DNA of 64,000 nt from an uncultured Alistipes sp. GTDB taxonomy: Bacteria > Bacteroidota > Bacteroidia > Bacteroidales > Rikenellaceae. The position numbers and the translations under genes were made by a program. Positions 6,088 through 14,816 of the stretch are shown here, one piece after another; the first letter of the stretch is position 1; each line of letters starts with the position of its first letter. The stretch lies in contig CANQDE010000001.1 in the NCBI GenBank assembly GCA_947591475.1, positions 186,001 through 250,000 on the forward strand, written 5' to 3'. The notes beneath the pieces were generated by a model that saw only the letters and a program-made list of their open reading frames with translations, made no database searches and was not told the DNA's origin.

Positions 6088-8541
6088 TCAGAATCGGCAC
6101 GAGACCGAAAGATAGAACGAACGGGGATAGACATAGGTATAGTGCGAGGCTTGCGGTTCGCGATATTGCACGTCGCCCGCATAGCGACGACGTATGCGCT
6201 TCGATTCGTAACCGTCGTAAACCGATACGTCGTCGGTTAGGTTGCGGGCCATCAGTGAAATCGTCAGTCGGGCGTCTTCGCCTATGCGGAAGCTCTTGAA
6301 CAGCGCGGCATCGAGCGTAAAGGCGTCGTCCAATCGTTCCTGACTTACGAATGCCGCGAAGGCTTCGGGGGTCGTACCGGCTTGTCGGGCGATGCGCTGC
6401 GTCCGCCGAAGGGGTTCAGGGTCGATGTATCGGCCGCCGACATAGCCGGCCGACAGCCGGAATCCCCAGCCTCGGGGCCCGTAATAGCCCGCTCCGGCAC
6501 AGGCCGTCCATTGCGGGACGCCTCCGGGCCGGCAATCGCCCATATAGCTTTCGGAACCGGTATCGACCGGCGAATTGTCCACGTCCGAAATGATCGTTAC
6601 CGTCGGATTATGGATGTAAAGGCTTTGCAGGGCCGAGCCTGCCGCCGTCAGTTGCCAGCGGCTGCCGAGCCGAACGAGGATTGCTGCCTCGATGCCGAAC
6701 GTGCAGATGCCCATGCCGCTCACCGCCAAGTCGGAATAGACGCCAGCCAGATCGTCGTAGTAACGGGACGTATAGCCGATGTCCTCCGATGCAGCGATGA
6801 AGGCCGTCGCCTGCCAGCGAATCCGTTCGCCGGTCGTCCGCCACGTCGCATCGGCTGCGAAGCGGCGTTCGAGGCGGAGCGCATCCACCGTGCGGTTGTT
6901 GTAGAGCGGTTGGTAGAAAAGCTCCTCCGCATCGGGCGCTGAGGTGGCCGCCATCGCCGCGACTTCCAAATAGTTGCGGGTGGAAATCGCCCATCCGGCA
7001 TAAGCGTGGATCGACCACGGAGCGAAGGTCATCCGGCGCGAACGCCCGTAGGAATTTTCATCCGGAAAGAGCTCCTTCTCGTAGTGTCCGTTTCGATAGC
7101 GGAGGGCGCTGCCGAATGCGGCCGAGGCACCGGCCCGAAAACGGTCGGACTGCCATGCGACTTGCACGTAGGCCCGTATCTCGCTCTCGCAGAGCGAGTA
7201 GTCGTAGCCGAAGCGGTCGCCTTCGCCGATGCGGCGGTCGGGATTGCGCAGATTGTTCTGGAGCAGGTTGCCGTAGGTGTCTTCGTCCACCAAATACTGG
7301 TCGATGTCGATCACGTAGTCCGCTCCCAACAGGTCGTTCATCCGTTTGAACCGGCGGACATGGCGGTATTGCCATTCGGCGCCGTAGCGGATTTGCAGGT
7401 TGTTGGCCGCTTGGGTCGTGAAACGCAGACCGGCATAGATACGGCAAAGTTGTTCGATTTGGTCTTCGAGCGTGTAGACGGCCTGCCCTCCGGCCAGCCG
7501 GTTGCAGGCGATCATCCGATCCCAGTCGATTTGGGTGTAGTGCGGATCGTTGTTGCGCCATGCCTCCTCCGTAGCGCGGTCTTCGGTGTAGCTCGGCAGA
7601 TAGCGGTAGTTGTCGGGCAGCGGCGTGCGTGCGTCGTACCAGTTCAGGCCGCTGTATGACCGACTGCCCGCTTCGAGACCGGCCGTCGCCGCGATTTCAG
7701 TCGAGGGGGTGATCCTCCATTGTCCGGCTATTTGCGCCATCGGCAGCTGTTCGCGACGGACACGGGCATTGCGGACTTTACCGTTCTGGAATCCCCAAGC
7801 CGGATTGTAGAACCGGTCGCCCGTCAGCAGGAAAGCCTCTTGGGTCGAGGCAGAACGTCCGCCGCGAATCGAAAAAGGAACGACAAGACTGATTTCGATA
7901 CGTCGGTTATCCGAAAATCGTTTGGCGAATCGCATGCCGGCCGTTACGGCATCGGTGAAAACCCCTTCGATATGCAGGTCTCGGCCCGTTCGGGCATCGA
8001 TCGCCGCCGAACCGTACCAATCCTTGCCGAGCGAACCCGACCAGCCTGCCCGCAGACCGTAACGATAATTCCGCTCGGACAACGAAAGGGCGGTGTAGTA
8101 GGGCCGTAAACGGACTGCGTCGTCGAATTGCAGCAGCCGGATGCCGTCGATCGCTCCGGAATAGCCGTCGGGAGCCGCAGCGCCCGCATGAAACGTTTCG
8201 TCGGCTCCGAGAATCCGCAGCAGCGAGCGGGTGCGGTAGTTGTCGACGGACATGCCGTTCAGCAGGGTGCGTTCGTCGCGGTAGCTGCGTCCATGACGGC
8301 CTTGGGCGACCATCGGCAGGTGGTAATCCGTGCATTCGCCGTAAAGGTCGGGCGCGACCTGCACGGCCCGATAGAAAAGTGTCGTATCGGTTTCGAGCAT
8401 CGGGGCATAGGCTTCGGCATCGCGCTGGTAGGGGTAAAATTCCCGAACGTACTCCTGTGCGGCTGCGCCGGTCGGCACGCCGACGAGTATCGACGCAAGC
8501 AACACTCCGCGACCGAATCCCCGATCCGAAAAACACCGCAT
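6088..8541 (-). CDS. Outer-membrane beta-barrel protein, TonB-dependent-receptor-like, reduced N-terminus
   Basis: An 817-residue exported protein with signal peptide cleaved near GAAAQ. It shows long alternating amphipathic strands rich in Tyr, Arg and Trp, and a C-terminus SFYLSVSCRF ending in Phe, the outer-membrane assembly signal. 'TLLNGMSVDNYRTR' near residue 95 resembles the end of a TonB plug, but I see no carboxypeptidase-like domain, no clear TonB box and no complete plug, so it may be a barrel with a shortened plug. 'ARNLTDDVSVYDGYES' near the C-terminus is typical of Bacteroidota TonB receptors. Substrate unknown; the co-transcribed neighbours pepD and obg give no clue, but two DUF5689 lipoproteins lie beyond obg. 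Confidence 0.75.
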   Translation of the reverse strand: MRCFSDRGFGRGVLLASILVGVPTGAAAQEYVREFYPYQRDAEAYAPMLETDTTLFYRAVQVAPDLYGECTDYHLPMVAQGRHGRSYRDERTLLNGMSVDNYRTRSLLRILGADETFHAGAAAPDGYSGAIDGIRLLQFDDAVRLRPYYTALSLSERNYRYGLRAGWSGSLGKDWYGSAAIDARTGRDLHIEGVFTDAVTAGMRFAKRFSDNRRIEISLVVPFSIRGGRSASTQEAFLLTGDRFYNPAWGFQNGKVRNARVRREQLPMAQIAGQWRITPSTEIAATAGLEAGSRSYSGLNWYDARTPLPDNYRYLPSYTEDRATEEAWRNNDPHYTQIDWDRMIACNRLAGGQAVYTLEDQIEQLCRIYAGLRFTTQAANNLQIRYGAEWQYRHVRRFKRMNDLLGADYVIDIDQYLVDEDTYGNLLQNNLRNPDRRIGEGDRFGYDYSLCESEIRAYVQVAWQSDRFRAGASAAFGSALRYRNGHYEKELFPDENSYGRSRRMTFAPWSIHAYAGWAISTRNYLEVAAMAATSAPDAEELFYQPLYNNRTVDALRLERRFAADATWRTTGERIRWQATAFIAASEDIGYTSRYYDDLAGVYSDLAVSGMGICTFGIEAAILVRLGSRWQLTAAGSALQSLYIHNPTVTIISDVDNSPVDTGSESYMGDCRPGGVPQWTACAGAGYYGPRGWGFRLSAGYVGGRYIDPEPLRRTQRIARQAGTTPEAFAAFVSQERLDDAFTLDAALFKSFRIGEDARLTISLMARNLTDDVSVYDGYESKRIRRRYAGDVQYREPQASHYTYVYPRSFYLSVSCRF

Positions 8542-8560
8542 GACCCGATGAATGGATGGA

Positions 8561-10012
8561 TTAAAGCGTGCGGAGAACCTCCAGCAACAGACGCCAGAAT
8601 TTGTCGACGGTGGCGATTTCGAGCCGTTCGTCGGGCGAGTGGACGCCGCGCAGCGTGGGCCCGAACGAGACCATCTCCAGATCGGGATATTTTTCTAAGA
8701 ACAGGCCGCATTCCAAACCGGCGTGGATGGCGCGCACTTTCGGTTCCGTGCCGAAAAGCCGTTTGTAGCTTTCGGCCGTTACTTCCAGCAGCTTCGATTG
8801 CGGGTTCGGCGTCCAGCCCGGGTAGCCGTCCGAATGGGCGACGTCGGCGCCGGCCAGTGCGAAGACCGATTCGACCATCTGCATGACGTAGGTCTTGGCG
8901 CTCTCGACCGACGAACGTTGCGACGACGTAACGACGATGCGGTCGTCCCCCTCGAACTTGACCGATGCGAGGTTGGTCGAGGTCTCGACCAGACCCGGCA
9001 CGGCGAACGACATGGCGATCACGCCGTTGGGCACGCCGACCAGCGAATAGATCAGCCCGAATTGCGTCTTGGCATCCAGCATCTCATCGACCGAGGGCAT
9101 CTCGTTGAGCGTGATTTTGAAATTCGGCTCGCGGAAACGGAATTCGTTTTCGAGATCGGCCGCGAAAAGCCGGTAACGTTTCAGAAACTCAGTCTTGTAG
9201 CGTTCGGGCACACCGAAGATCGCATAGGCTTCGCGCGGAATGGCGTTGCGCAGATTGCCGCCCGAGAAGTAGCTCAACCGCAGTTCGCACGATTGCATGC
9301 CGTCCCACAACAGACGGGCTACGGTCTTGTTGGAATTGACACGCCCTTTGTCGATGTCGTCGCCCGAGTGGCCGCCGAGCAGATCGGAAACGTCCACGCG
9401 GAAGAAAGCATAGTTTTTCGGCGCCGGTTCCATCGTGTAGCGGAACGTCGCGATGGTGTCGATGCCGCCTGCACAGCCGATGAAGAGTTCGCCTTCGTCT
9501 TCGGAATCGAGGTTGATGAGGTATTTTCCGGTCAGCATCTCCTCGCCCAATTCGAAAGCGCCGGTCAGGCCCGTCTCCTCATCGACGGTGAAGAGCGCTT
9601 CGACGGGGCCGTGTTGTACGTCGGGGTCGATCAGCACGGCCAGCGCCGCTGCCATGCCGATGCCGCAGTCCGCGCCGAGGGTCGTCCCTTCGGCCTTGAC
9701 CCATTCGCCGTCGATGCGGGTGCGGATGGCGTCGTGTTCGAAATCGAATTCCACGTCGGAATTTTTCTCGCACACCATGTCCATGTGCGCTTGCAGGACG
9801 ACGGTCGGATGTGCTTCGAATCCGGCGGTGGCGGGCTTGCGCATCACGACGTTGCCGATGGCGTCCTTTCGGTATTCGATCTGGTGCGACTGGGCGAAAT
9901 TCACGAGGAATTCGATGATGCGTCCCTCTTTTTTCGACGGACGGGGCACTTGCGTAATGGCATCGAACAATTCCCACACGATGCGGGGATTCAAAGCGGT
10001 GATTGCTGACAT
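8561..10012 (-). CDS. pepD: Aminoacyl-histidine dipeptidase (peptidase D, M20 family)
   Basis: A 483-residue cytosolic metallopeptidase of family M20C, which hydrolyses Xaa-His (carnosine-type) and other dipeptides. Metal and catalytic motifs: HMDMV (His76, Asp78), GADCGIG (Asp115), and DEETG (Glu145-Glu146). GSDF-like histidines follow further on (GGHSGDDI, and HAGLECGLF near the C-terminus). I chose the ATG at 10012; the longer frame would start at a TTG that overlaps the promoter -7 box TACATTTG (10031-10038), so it cannot be the start. First gene of the pepD - barrel - obg set. Confidence 0.93.
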   Translation of the reverse strand: MSAITALNPRIVWELFDAITQVPRPSKKEGRIIEFLVNFAQSHQIEYRKDAIGNVVMRKPATAGFEAHPTVVLQAHMDMVCEKNSDVEFDFEHDAIRTRIDGEWVKAEGTTLGADCGIGMAAALAVLIDPDVQHGPVEALFTVDEETGLTGAFELGEEMLTGKYLINLDSEDEGELFIGCAGGIDTIATFRYTMEPAPKNYAFFRVDVSDLLGGHSGDDIDKGRVNSNKTVARLLWDGMQSCELRLSYFSGGNLRNAIPREAYAIFGVPERYKTEFLKRYRLFAADLENEFRFREPNFKITLNEMPSVDEMLDAKTQFGLIYSLVGVPNGVIAMSFAVPGLVETSTNLASVKFEGDDRIVVTSSQRSSVESAKTYVMQMVESVFALAGADVAHSDGYPGWTPNPQSKLLEVTAESYKRLFGTEPKVRAIHAGLECGLFLEKYPDLEMVSFGPTLRGVHSPDERLEIATVDKFWRLLLEVLRTL

Positions 10013-10030
10013 AAGCGGATTTATTTTTTG

Positions 10031-10038
10031 CAAATGTA
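10031..10038 (-). promoter_or_regulatory. -7 box for pepD
   Basis: Minus-strand TACATTTG matches TAnnTTTG. The predicted start lies about 12-15 nt before the pepD ATG. The surrounding sequence (10027-10057) closely matches 11252-11282 upstream of ispF. Confidence 0.6.
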
Positions 10039-10092
10039 TGGATTTTTCGTAATTTTTTCAAAATAATAATTCGCTCAAGTTTTTCCTTTCTA

Positions 10093-10992
10093 TTATTTGT
10101 ATTTTTTATATGTTCCGATATATCCGAGATTATCCCAAGCCGATAAATTACCGTTTTTTTCCAATCGGTAATAATCGTCGTAACCTTCAGTCATGTTGAA
10201 AAAAAGAATTCGACCGTTTGATTCATTCCTTTTCAGATCACATTCATTAACCCAATAATCTGACCCTTTTTCACCGACTTGCATGATATACGTTCCATTT
10301 TTCAACATTACGATTCTGTGCAAAATTTGTGGTTGAAAGTCATCGGACCATGTGCCAATAAATTTGCCTTTTTCTACATGGGTTTCATTGATTGCGATTG
10401 ATTCATACGAAGCTTTTTTCTGTGGAGATTGGGTTTGGCAACTCCATAGGCAATACAAAAAAAGGGCAGTGAGTATAATCCAAAAAATCAACTTCATTCC
10501 TTCAAGAGTGGTATCCATTATAAAGCTTTGTTTTGTGAGCTTTTTTATTGAATCTAACTCTTTTTTCGGATTACGAAATTCGTTCCCGCATTGTGGACAA
10601 ACCACATTGTCGCATTCATACAAATCTTCTGTAAGTCGTAGTGAAGTGTAACAATATGGACATGTATGTATTTGATATTTTTTCTGAATCGGTGCTATAG
10701 GAAGTGGAGGGTCGATCGTATCATAAATCGTATTGATTATGCTATTTTCAGCTTGATTAAGTTTATTTCCTTTTTTTTCTGCAATTTGTTCTTTGAATTT
10801 TATTTTACCGATAATTATGAGCTCATTTGGATTTTCCACATATTGTGGATAATCGCGATGCATTATAGCATCAACCTTTGTCAAGGCACGTAATCGAATG
10901 TTTGGATCTTTTAATCCTCGTGAAAGAATTTCTTCGGTTACTTGTTTTTTGACATCCTCCCAATTGAGAATTGTTTCCCATTGCTGTTCCAT
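10093..10992 (-). CDS. Zinc-ribbon membrane protein with C-terminal lipocalin-like domain, AT-rich, unassigned
   Basis: A 299-residue protein, not recognised as a named family. The start is the ATG at 10992. Residues 1-85 are helical and charged. CPYC (111-114) and CPQC (132-135) make a zinc ribbon. One transmembrane helix follows at about 166-184 ('LIFWIILTALFLYCLW'). Residues 205-299 look like a small beta-barrel (FIGTWSDDF, MLKNGTYIMQV, YYRLEKNGNLSAWD, YIGTYK), as in lipocalin-like Bacteroidota domains. Base composition is far more AT-rich than every neighbour and codon use differs, suggesting transfer. It has its own promoter at 11256-11286 and a leader of about 257 nt containing a long hairpin. 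The zinc-ribbon side is probably cytoplasmic and the barrel periplasmic (inferred). Confidence 0.75.
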   Translation of the reverse strand: MEQQWETILNWEDVKKQVTEEILSRGLKDPNIRLRALTKVDAIMHRDYPQYVENPNELIIIGKIKFKEQIAEKKGNKLNQAENSIINTIYDTIDPPLPIAPIQKKYQIHTCPYCYTSLRLTEDLYECDNVVCPQCGNEFRNPKKELDSIKKLTKQSFIMDTTLEGMKLIFWIILTALFLYCLWSCQTQSPQKKASYESIAINETHVEKGKFIGTWSDDFQPQILHRIVMLKNGTYIMQVGEKGSDYWVNECDLKRNESNGRILFFNMTEGYDDYYRLEKNGNLSAWDNLGYIGTYKKYK

Positions 10993-11045
10993 GATTGTGA
11001 TATTGTTAATTATTAAAATGTGAAAGGCGCGGATAAACCCTTTAA

Positions 11046-11249
11046 TCGTCATCTCGAGGCCTTCGCAATGCCCAGCAATCAATCAAAAGAGTAATACCCA
11101 CGCCGTAACGTGAGCATTTACCTCTACTCTTGATTGCTTTGAAAGTTGCGAAGTTTCGAGACGCAAGAATAAAAGTCAAATGCTTTTTATATTATCCGAA
11201 ATATGTCGTTGAATGTTATGTCATAGAGATAGCTGTTTGTAAAAAATTC
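11046..11249 (-). promoter_or_regulatory. Structured 5' leader or small RNA: long imperfect hairpin with GCUCACG/CGUGGGY tip
   Basis: Between the minus-strand promoter (11256-11286) and the zinc-ribbon ATG is a hairpin of about 108 nt (11053-11160). It has stems CTCGA/TCGAG and CTTCGCAA/TTGCGAAG, AGCAATCA and AGAGTA with their complements, and a tip GCTCACG-TTACGG-CGTGGGT. The tip pairs fully only when read as minus-strand RNA, because two pairs are then G-U. The same layout, with different stem sequences, is present at 15701-15928. It could be an attenuator, a cis-regulatory leader or an sRNA. Confidence 0.55.
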
Positions 11250-11251
11250 GT

Positions 11252-11282
11252 TTTGCAAATATATGGATTTTTCCTAACTTTG
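11252..11282 (+). promoter_or_regulatory. Promoter for ispF
   Basis: TTTG (11252-11255), 19-nt spacer, TAACTTTG (11275-11282). The predicted transcription start is about 15 nt before the ispF ATG. It overlaps a divergent minus-strand promoter. Confidence 0.65.
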
Positions 11283-11286
11283 GCAA
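11256..11286 (-). promoter_or_regulatory. Divergent promoter for the zinc-ribbon gene leader
   Basis: On the minus strand TATATTTG (11263-11256) is preceded by TTG at 20 nt (11286-11284). The predicted start is about 11249, giving a leader of about 257 nt. Confidence 0.55.
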
Positions 11287-11304
11287 TATATATACCGATT
11301 GTTC

Positions 11305-11796
11305 ATGGATTTCAGAATAGGACACGGATACGACGTGCACGTCTTGGCCGAGGGGTTGCCGTTGGTGTTGGGCGGCGTGCGGATTCCGTATGCGAAAGGG
11401 TTCGTCGCCCATTCGGACGGCGATGTGGCCATTCATGCTGTGTGCGATGCCTTGTTGGGTGCCGCTGCGTTGGGCGACATCGGACAGCATTTCCCCGATA
11501 CGTCGGACGATTTTGCAGGCATCGACTCGAAAATCCTGCTGCAACGGGTTGCGTCGCTCCTGCGCGAACGGGGCTATGCCATCGGGAACGTGGACTGTAC
11601 GATCCGGATGCAGCAGCCGAAATTACGTCCGTATGTCGATGCGATGCGCGCGGCGATGGCCGCAGCTATGGGCGTAGAGGCCGACCGCGTGTCGGTCAAG
11701 GCGACGACGACCGAACGGCTCGGATTCGAGGGCCGCGAGGAGGGTGTTTCGGTTTCGGCCGTGGCGTTGATTTACAAAGCGTGCGTGAAGGAGTAG
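11305..11796 (+). CDS. ispF: 2-C-methyl-D-erythritol 2,4-cyclodiphosphate synthase
   Basis: A 163-residue MEP-pathway enzyme that cyclises CDP-ME 2-phosphate to MEcPP with release of CMP. Zinc site motif RIGHGYDVH (Asp and His within residues 4-12); AHSDGDVAIHAVCDALLGAAALGDIGQHFPDT is the family core (second zinc His and the flexible loop); KATTTERLGFEGREEG is the C-terminal CDP-binding signature. The start is the ATG at 11305; the frame's earlier TTG would add only two residues. Length is normal. The other MEP gene here is ispD at 17366-18097, in a separate transcript. The M49 peptidase gene follows by 39 nt and may be co-transcribed. Confidence 0.96.
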   Translation: MDFRIGHGYDVHVLAEGLPLVLGGVRIPYAKGFVAHSDGDVAIHAVCDALLGAAALGDIGQHFPDTSDDFAGIDSKILLQRVASLLRERGYAIGNVDCTIRMQQPKLRPYVDAMRAAMAAAMGVEADRVSVKATTTERLGFEGREEGVSVSAVALIYKACVKE

Positions 11797-11835
11797 TCGT
11801 TAATAAAAATTGGCATCATAATAGTAACCCGATAA

Positions 11836-13863
11836 ATGAAAACAATGCGTATTCTTTCAGTCATGTGTATGATTGCTGTTGTTGCGGTCGGTTGCGACCG
11901 CCGTTCGGAAGCGGAAAACGAAGCGCCGTGGATCGTCGATCGGTTCGACGACATCAAGGTCATCCGTTACGAGGTGCCGGGCTTCGAACAGTTGCCGTTG
12001 CAGGAGAAGGAGTTGATCTATTACCTCTCCGAAGCGGCCAAATGCGGCCGGGACATCCTTTTCGACCAAAATTTTAAGTACAATCTTCCGATTCGCCGCA
12101 CGTTGGAGACGATTTACGAGCACTACGAGGGCGACCGCACGGTGCCCGAGTGGGCGGCGTTGGAAAAATATCTGAAAAAGGTGTGGTTCGCCAACGGCAT
12201 CCATCATCATTATTCCAACGACAAGTTCGTGCCCGAGTTTAGCGAGGCGTATTTCCGTGCTGTGGCATCGACCATTCCCGCCGAGCGGTTCGGCGAGCTG
12301 AACGGCCTTTTTGAGGAGGTTTGCGCCGCGATTTTCAATCCGACGCTTTACAAAACAAAACTCAACCAAGCCGCAGGCGATGATTTGATTGCTACTTCGT
12401 CGAACAACTACTACGCGGGCGTTACGCAATCCGAAGCTGAGCGTTTCTATGCCGACATGGCCGCGGCCGATGCGGGCAATCCCGAACCGGTTTCCTACGG
12501 TTTGAACTCGCAGTTGGCGAAGGTGGACGGCCGGTTGCAGGAACGGGTTTGGAAGCTCGGCGGCATGTATTCGCCTGCTATCGAGAAGATCGTCTATTGG
12601 TTGAAAAAGGCTGCGACGGTGGCCGAGGAGCCGCAAAAGACCAATATCGAGGCGTTGATTTCCTATTACGAGACGGGCGATTTGAAGGAGTTCGACCGTT
12701 ACAACATCGGTTGGGTGAAAGATACCGTCTCGAATGTCGATTTCGTGAACGGATTCATCGAGGATTACGGCGATCCGATGGGCCGCAAAGCTTCGTGGGA
12801 AGCCAACGTCAACTTCATGGATCGGGAGGCTTGTCATCGTACGGAGGTGATCTCCGAAAATGCCCAGTGGTTCGAAGACCACTCGCCCGTGGCGCCCGAA
12901 TATCGCAAGGAGAAGGTCAAGGGCGTTTCGGCGAAGGTCATCACCGTGGCGATGTTGGGCGGCGATTGTTATCCGGCGACCCCCATCGGCATCAACCTGC
13001 CCAATGCGGACTGGATTCGCAAGGAGTACGGTTCGAAGTCGGTAACCATCGACAACATCACCTATGCTTACGACAAGGCGGCGCATGGCAACGGATTCGA
13101 CGAGGAGTTCGTCTTGCGGGCCGAGGATCGCGAACGGATGGAAAAATACGGCAAATTAGCCGACGACCTCCACACCGATCTGCACGAATGTCTGGGCCAT
13201 GGTTCCGGCCAGTTGGCGCCCGGGGTCAAGGGCGGCGAACTGAAAAGCTACGGTTCGACGTTGGAGGAGGCTCGCGCCGACCTCTTCGGATTGTATTATT
13301 TAGGCGACCCCAAGTTGGTGGAGCTGGGACTGGTGCCGTCGTTCGATGTGGCCAAGGCGGGGTATGCCCACTACATCATGAACGGGCTGATGACTCAGCT
13401 GGCGCGCATCGAACCCGGCAAGCAGGTCGAGGAGTCGCACATGCGCAACCGCAAGTTGATTGCCGAATGGTGTTACGAACACGGTCAGGCCGACAAGGTG
13501 ATCGAATGGGTCGTGCAGGACGGCAAACGTTACGTCGTCGTGAACGACTTCGAGAAGCTGCGCGCGTTGTTCGGCGAGTTGTTGCACGAGGTGCAGCGCA
13601 TCAAGTCGGAGGGCGACTACGACGCCGGCAAGGAGTTGGTCGAGCAGTATGCCGTGAAGGTCGATCCTGACGTGCATAACGAGGTGCTCGAACGTTACGC
13701 CGCTTTGGGCATCGAGCCTTACGGCGGGTTCGTCAATCCGGAATACGAGTTGGTCGAGCAGGACGGCCGAATCGTCGACGTGAAGATCGCTTATCCGGCG
13801 AATTACGTCGAGCAGATGCTCGGTTATTCGAAAGAGTATTCGTTCCTGCCGAACCGCAATTAA
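11836..13863 (+). CDS. Dipeptidyl-peptidase III (peptidase family M49), lipoprotein
   Basis: A 675-residue zinc peptidase of family M49, which removes dipeptides from the N-terminus of oligopeptides. The family hexapeptide HECLGH is at residues 450-455 and the second metal motif EEARAD at 477-482 supplies the third ligand and conserved acid. The signal peptide ends in VAVGC (Cys20), so it should be a lipoprotein in the periplasm or outer membrane, as for other Bacteroidota members; most eukaryotic homologues are cytosolic. Length is normal. It probably processes peptides taken up across the outer membrane. A strong bidirectional terminator lies just downstream (13882-13923). Confidence 0.93.
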   Translation: MKTMRILSVMCMIAVVAVGCDRRSEAENEAPWIVDRFDDIKVIRYEVPGFEQLPLQEKELIYYLSEAAKCGRDILFDQNFKYNLPIRRTLETIYEHYEGDRTVPEWAALEKYLKKVWFANGIHHHYSNDKFVPEFSEAYFRAVASTIPAERFGELNGLFEEVCAAIFNPTLYKTKLNQAAGDDLIATSSNNYYAGVTQSEAERFYADMAAADAGNPEPVSYGLNSQLAKVDGRLQERVWKLGGMYSPAIEKIVYWLKKAATVAEEPQKTNIEALISYYETGDLKEFDRYNIGWVKDTVSNVDFVNGFIEDYGDPMGRKASWEANVNFMDREACHRTEVISENAQWFEDHSPVAPEYRKEKVKGVSAKVITVAMLGGDCYPATPIGINLPNADWIRKEYGSKSVTIDNITYAYDKAAHGNGFDEEFVLRAEDRERMEKYGKLADDLHTDLHECLGHGSGQLAPGVKGGELKSYGSTLEEARADLFGLYYLGDPKLVELGLVPSFDVAKAGYAHYIMNGLMTQLARIEPGKQVEESHMRNRKLIAEWCYEHGQADKVIEWVVQDGKRYVVVNDFEKLRALFGELLHEVQRIKSEGDYDAGKELVEQYAVKVDPDVHNEVLERYAALGIEPYGGFVNPEYELVEQDGRIVDVKIAYPANYVEQMLGYSKEYSFLPNRN

Positions 13864-13881
13864 GCCGCAAGTACAGTCGAA

Positions 13882-13923
13882 GAGAAAACGCCGATTCAGT
13901 ATGCACTGAATCGGCGTTCTCTC
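13882..13923. terminator. Bidirectional terminator between convergent genes
   Basis: GAGA-A-AACGCCGATTCAGT, loop ATGC, then the full complement: 14 perfect bp plus 4 outer bp. It lies between the M49 peptidase gene and the convergent PEGA-like gene. Confidence 0.85.
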
Positions 13924-13950
13924 ATGTTCGGAGGATTCCGACGGGTCGGG

Positions 13951-14757
13951 TTACTCCTCTTTGGGTACCAGTTCGAAGAAGCCGCTGATCTCCTGTTGGT
14001 CGATGGCCTGACGCACGTTGAAACGCTTGATCTGGTCTTCGTAGCCTTTCTTGCTGATTTTGATTTCGATCTGTACGTCGCGCGAGTTCTCGTAGGTCAG
14101 GCCCAAGATATTGAACGAACGGGTCTCCTCGAACGGGGTCGTCATCAGATAGGTTTCGTTCGTGTTTTTGACCTCGGCCGGAATGCTCGAAATGACGCGC
14201 CAGAAGATGCGTGCACCGCGCGGATCGGAATCGAAATACCAGCGGATAATCGTGCGTTCCAGCGCGCTCTGTCCCGCCTTGTCGCGGCTGACGCGATTTC
14301 GCGCCTCGCCGTCCATGATGGTCGGATCTTGGTCGTAGACTTTTTGGACACGCGGGTCGCGCTTGAACCGGTGGATGACCGTGCTCGGCCAAGTCAGCTG
14401 CGTGTGCTTGTTGAGCACGCCTTTCACGGGCGTTACCGTCGGTACCAACAGCTCCTCGTCCTGCATGTACCCATCGAGCTCGTAAACCAAATGGATGCTG
14501 CTTTCGTATTGGGTGCGTTTGAGGGCGGCGGCGAGGTCTTTCTTGCCGGCAGGTGTGATGACACCCGAGCAAGGAATGGTCGCCACGCCCGGGGTTGAAG
14601 CGCAAATCAGCTGTCCGTTCAAATAGACACGTGCTCCGGCGGGTTCGCTCATCAGCGTTACGGTCTGGTAGACCGGTGCCGTGCGGATAGGCCCTTTTGC
14701 CTCGGCCGTGGTGCATAAGGCAGCGATGACCGAAAATAGGAAAATGGTCTTTTTCAT
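13951..14757 (-). CDS. Secreted PEGA-like protein with the shared C-terminal domain
   Basis: A 268-residue exported protein (signal peptide MKKTIFLFSVIAALCTTAEA, no lipobox). Residues about 30-75 resemble a PEGA repeat (VTLMSEPAGARVYLNGQ... TIPCSG), a domain that often binds peptidoglycan or mediates surface contacts. The last 113 residues or so (RVSRDKAGQSALERTIIRWYFDSD onward in short motifs, to LVPKEE) are almost identical to the C-terminus of the next gene upstream (14817-15605) and related to that of the lipoprotein at 186. Near identity also at DNA level suggests recent duplication or gene conversion. The two genes lie in tandem with a 59-nt gap and no visible promoter between, so they are probably co-transcribed. 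Confidence 0.8.
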   Translation of the reverse strand: MKKTIFLFSVIAALCTTAEAKGPIRTAPVYQTVTLMSEPAGARVYLNGQLICASTPGVATIPCSGVITPAGKKDLAAALKRTQYESSIHLVYELDGYMQDEELLVPTVTPVKGVLNKHTQLTWPSTVIHRFKRDPRVQKVYDQDPTIMDGEARNRVSRDKAGQSALERTIIRWYFDSDPRGARIFWRVISSIPAEVKNTNETYLMTTPFEETRSFNILGLTYENSRDVQIEIKISKKGYEDQIKRFNVRQAIDQQEISGFFELVPKEE

Positions 14758-14816
14758 GATTTTACGAATGTTTGTTCATTAACGATAGCATGATCGTCCG
14801 ATGTCGGTGCGTCGGA

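Noticed and set aside
10013..10033. Upstream TTG start for pepD (adds MQKINPL)
   Set aside because: The TTG is part of the -7 promoter box, upstream of the expected transcription start.
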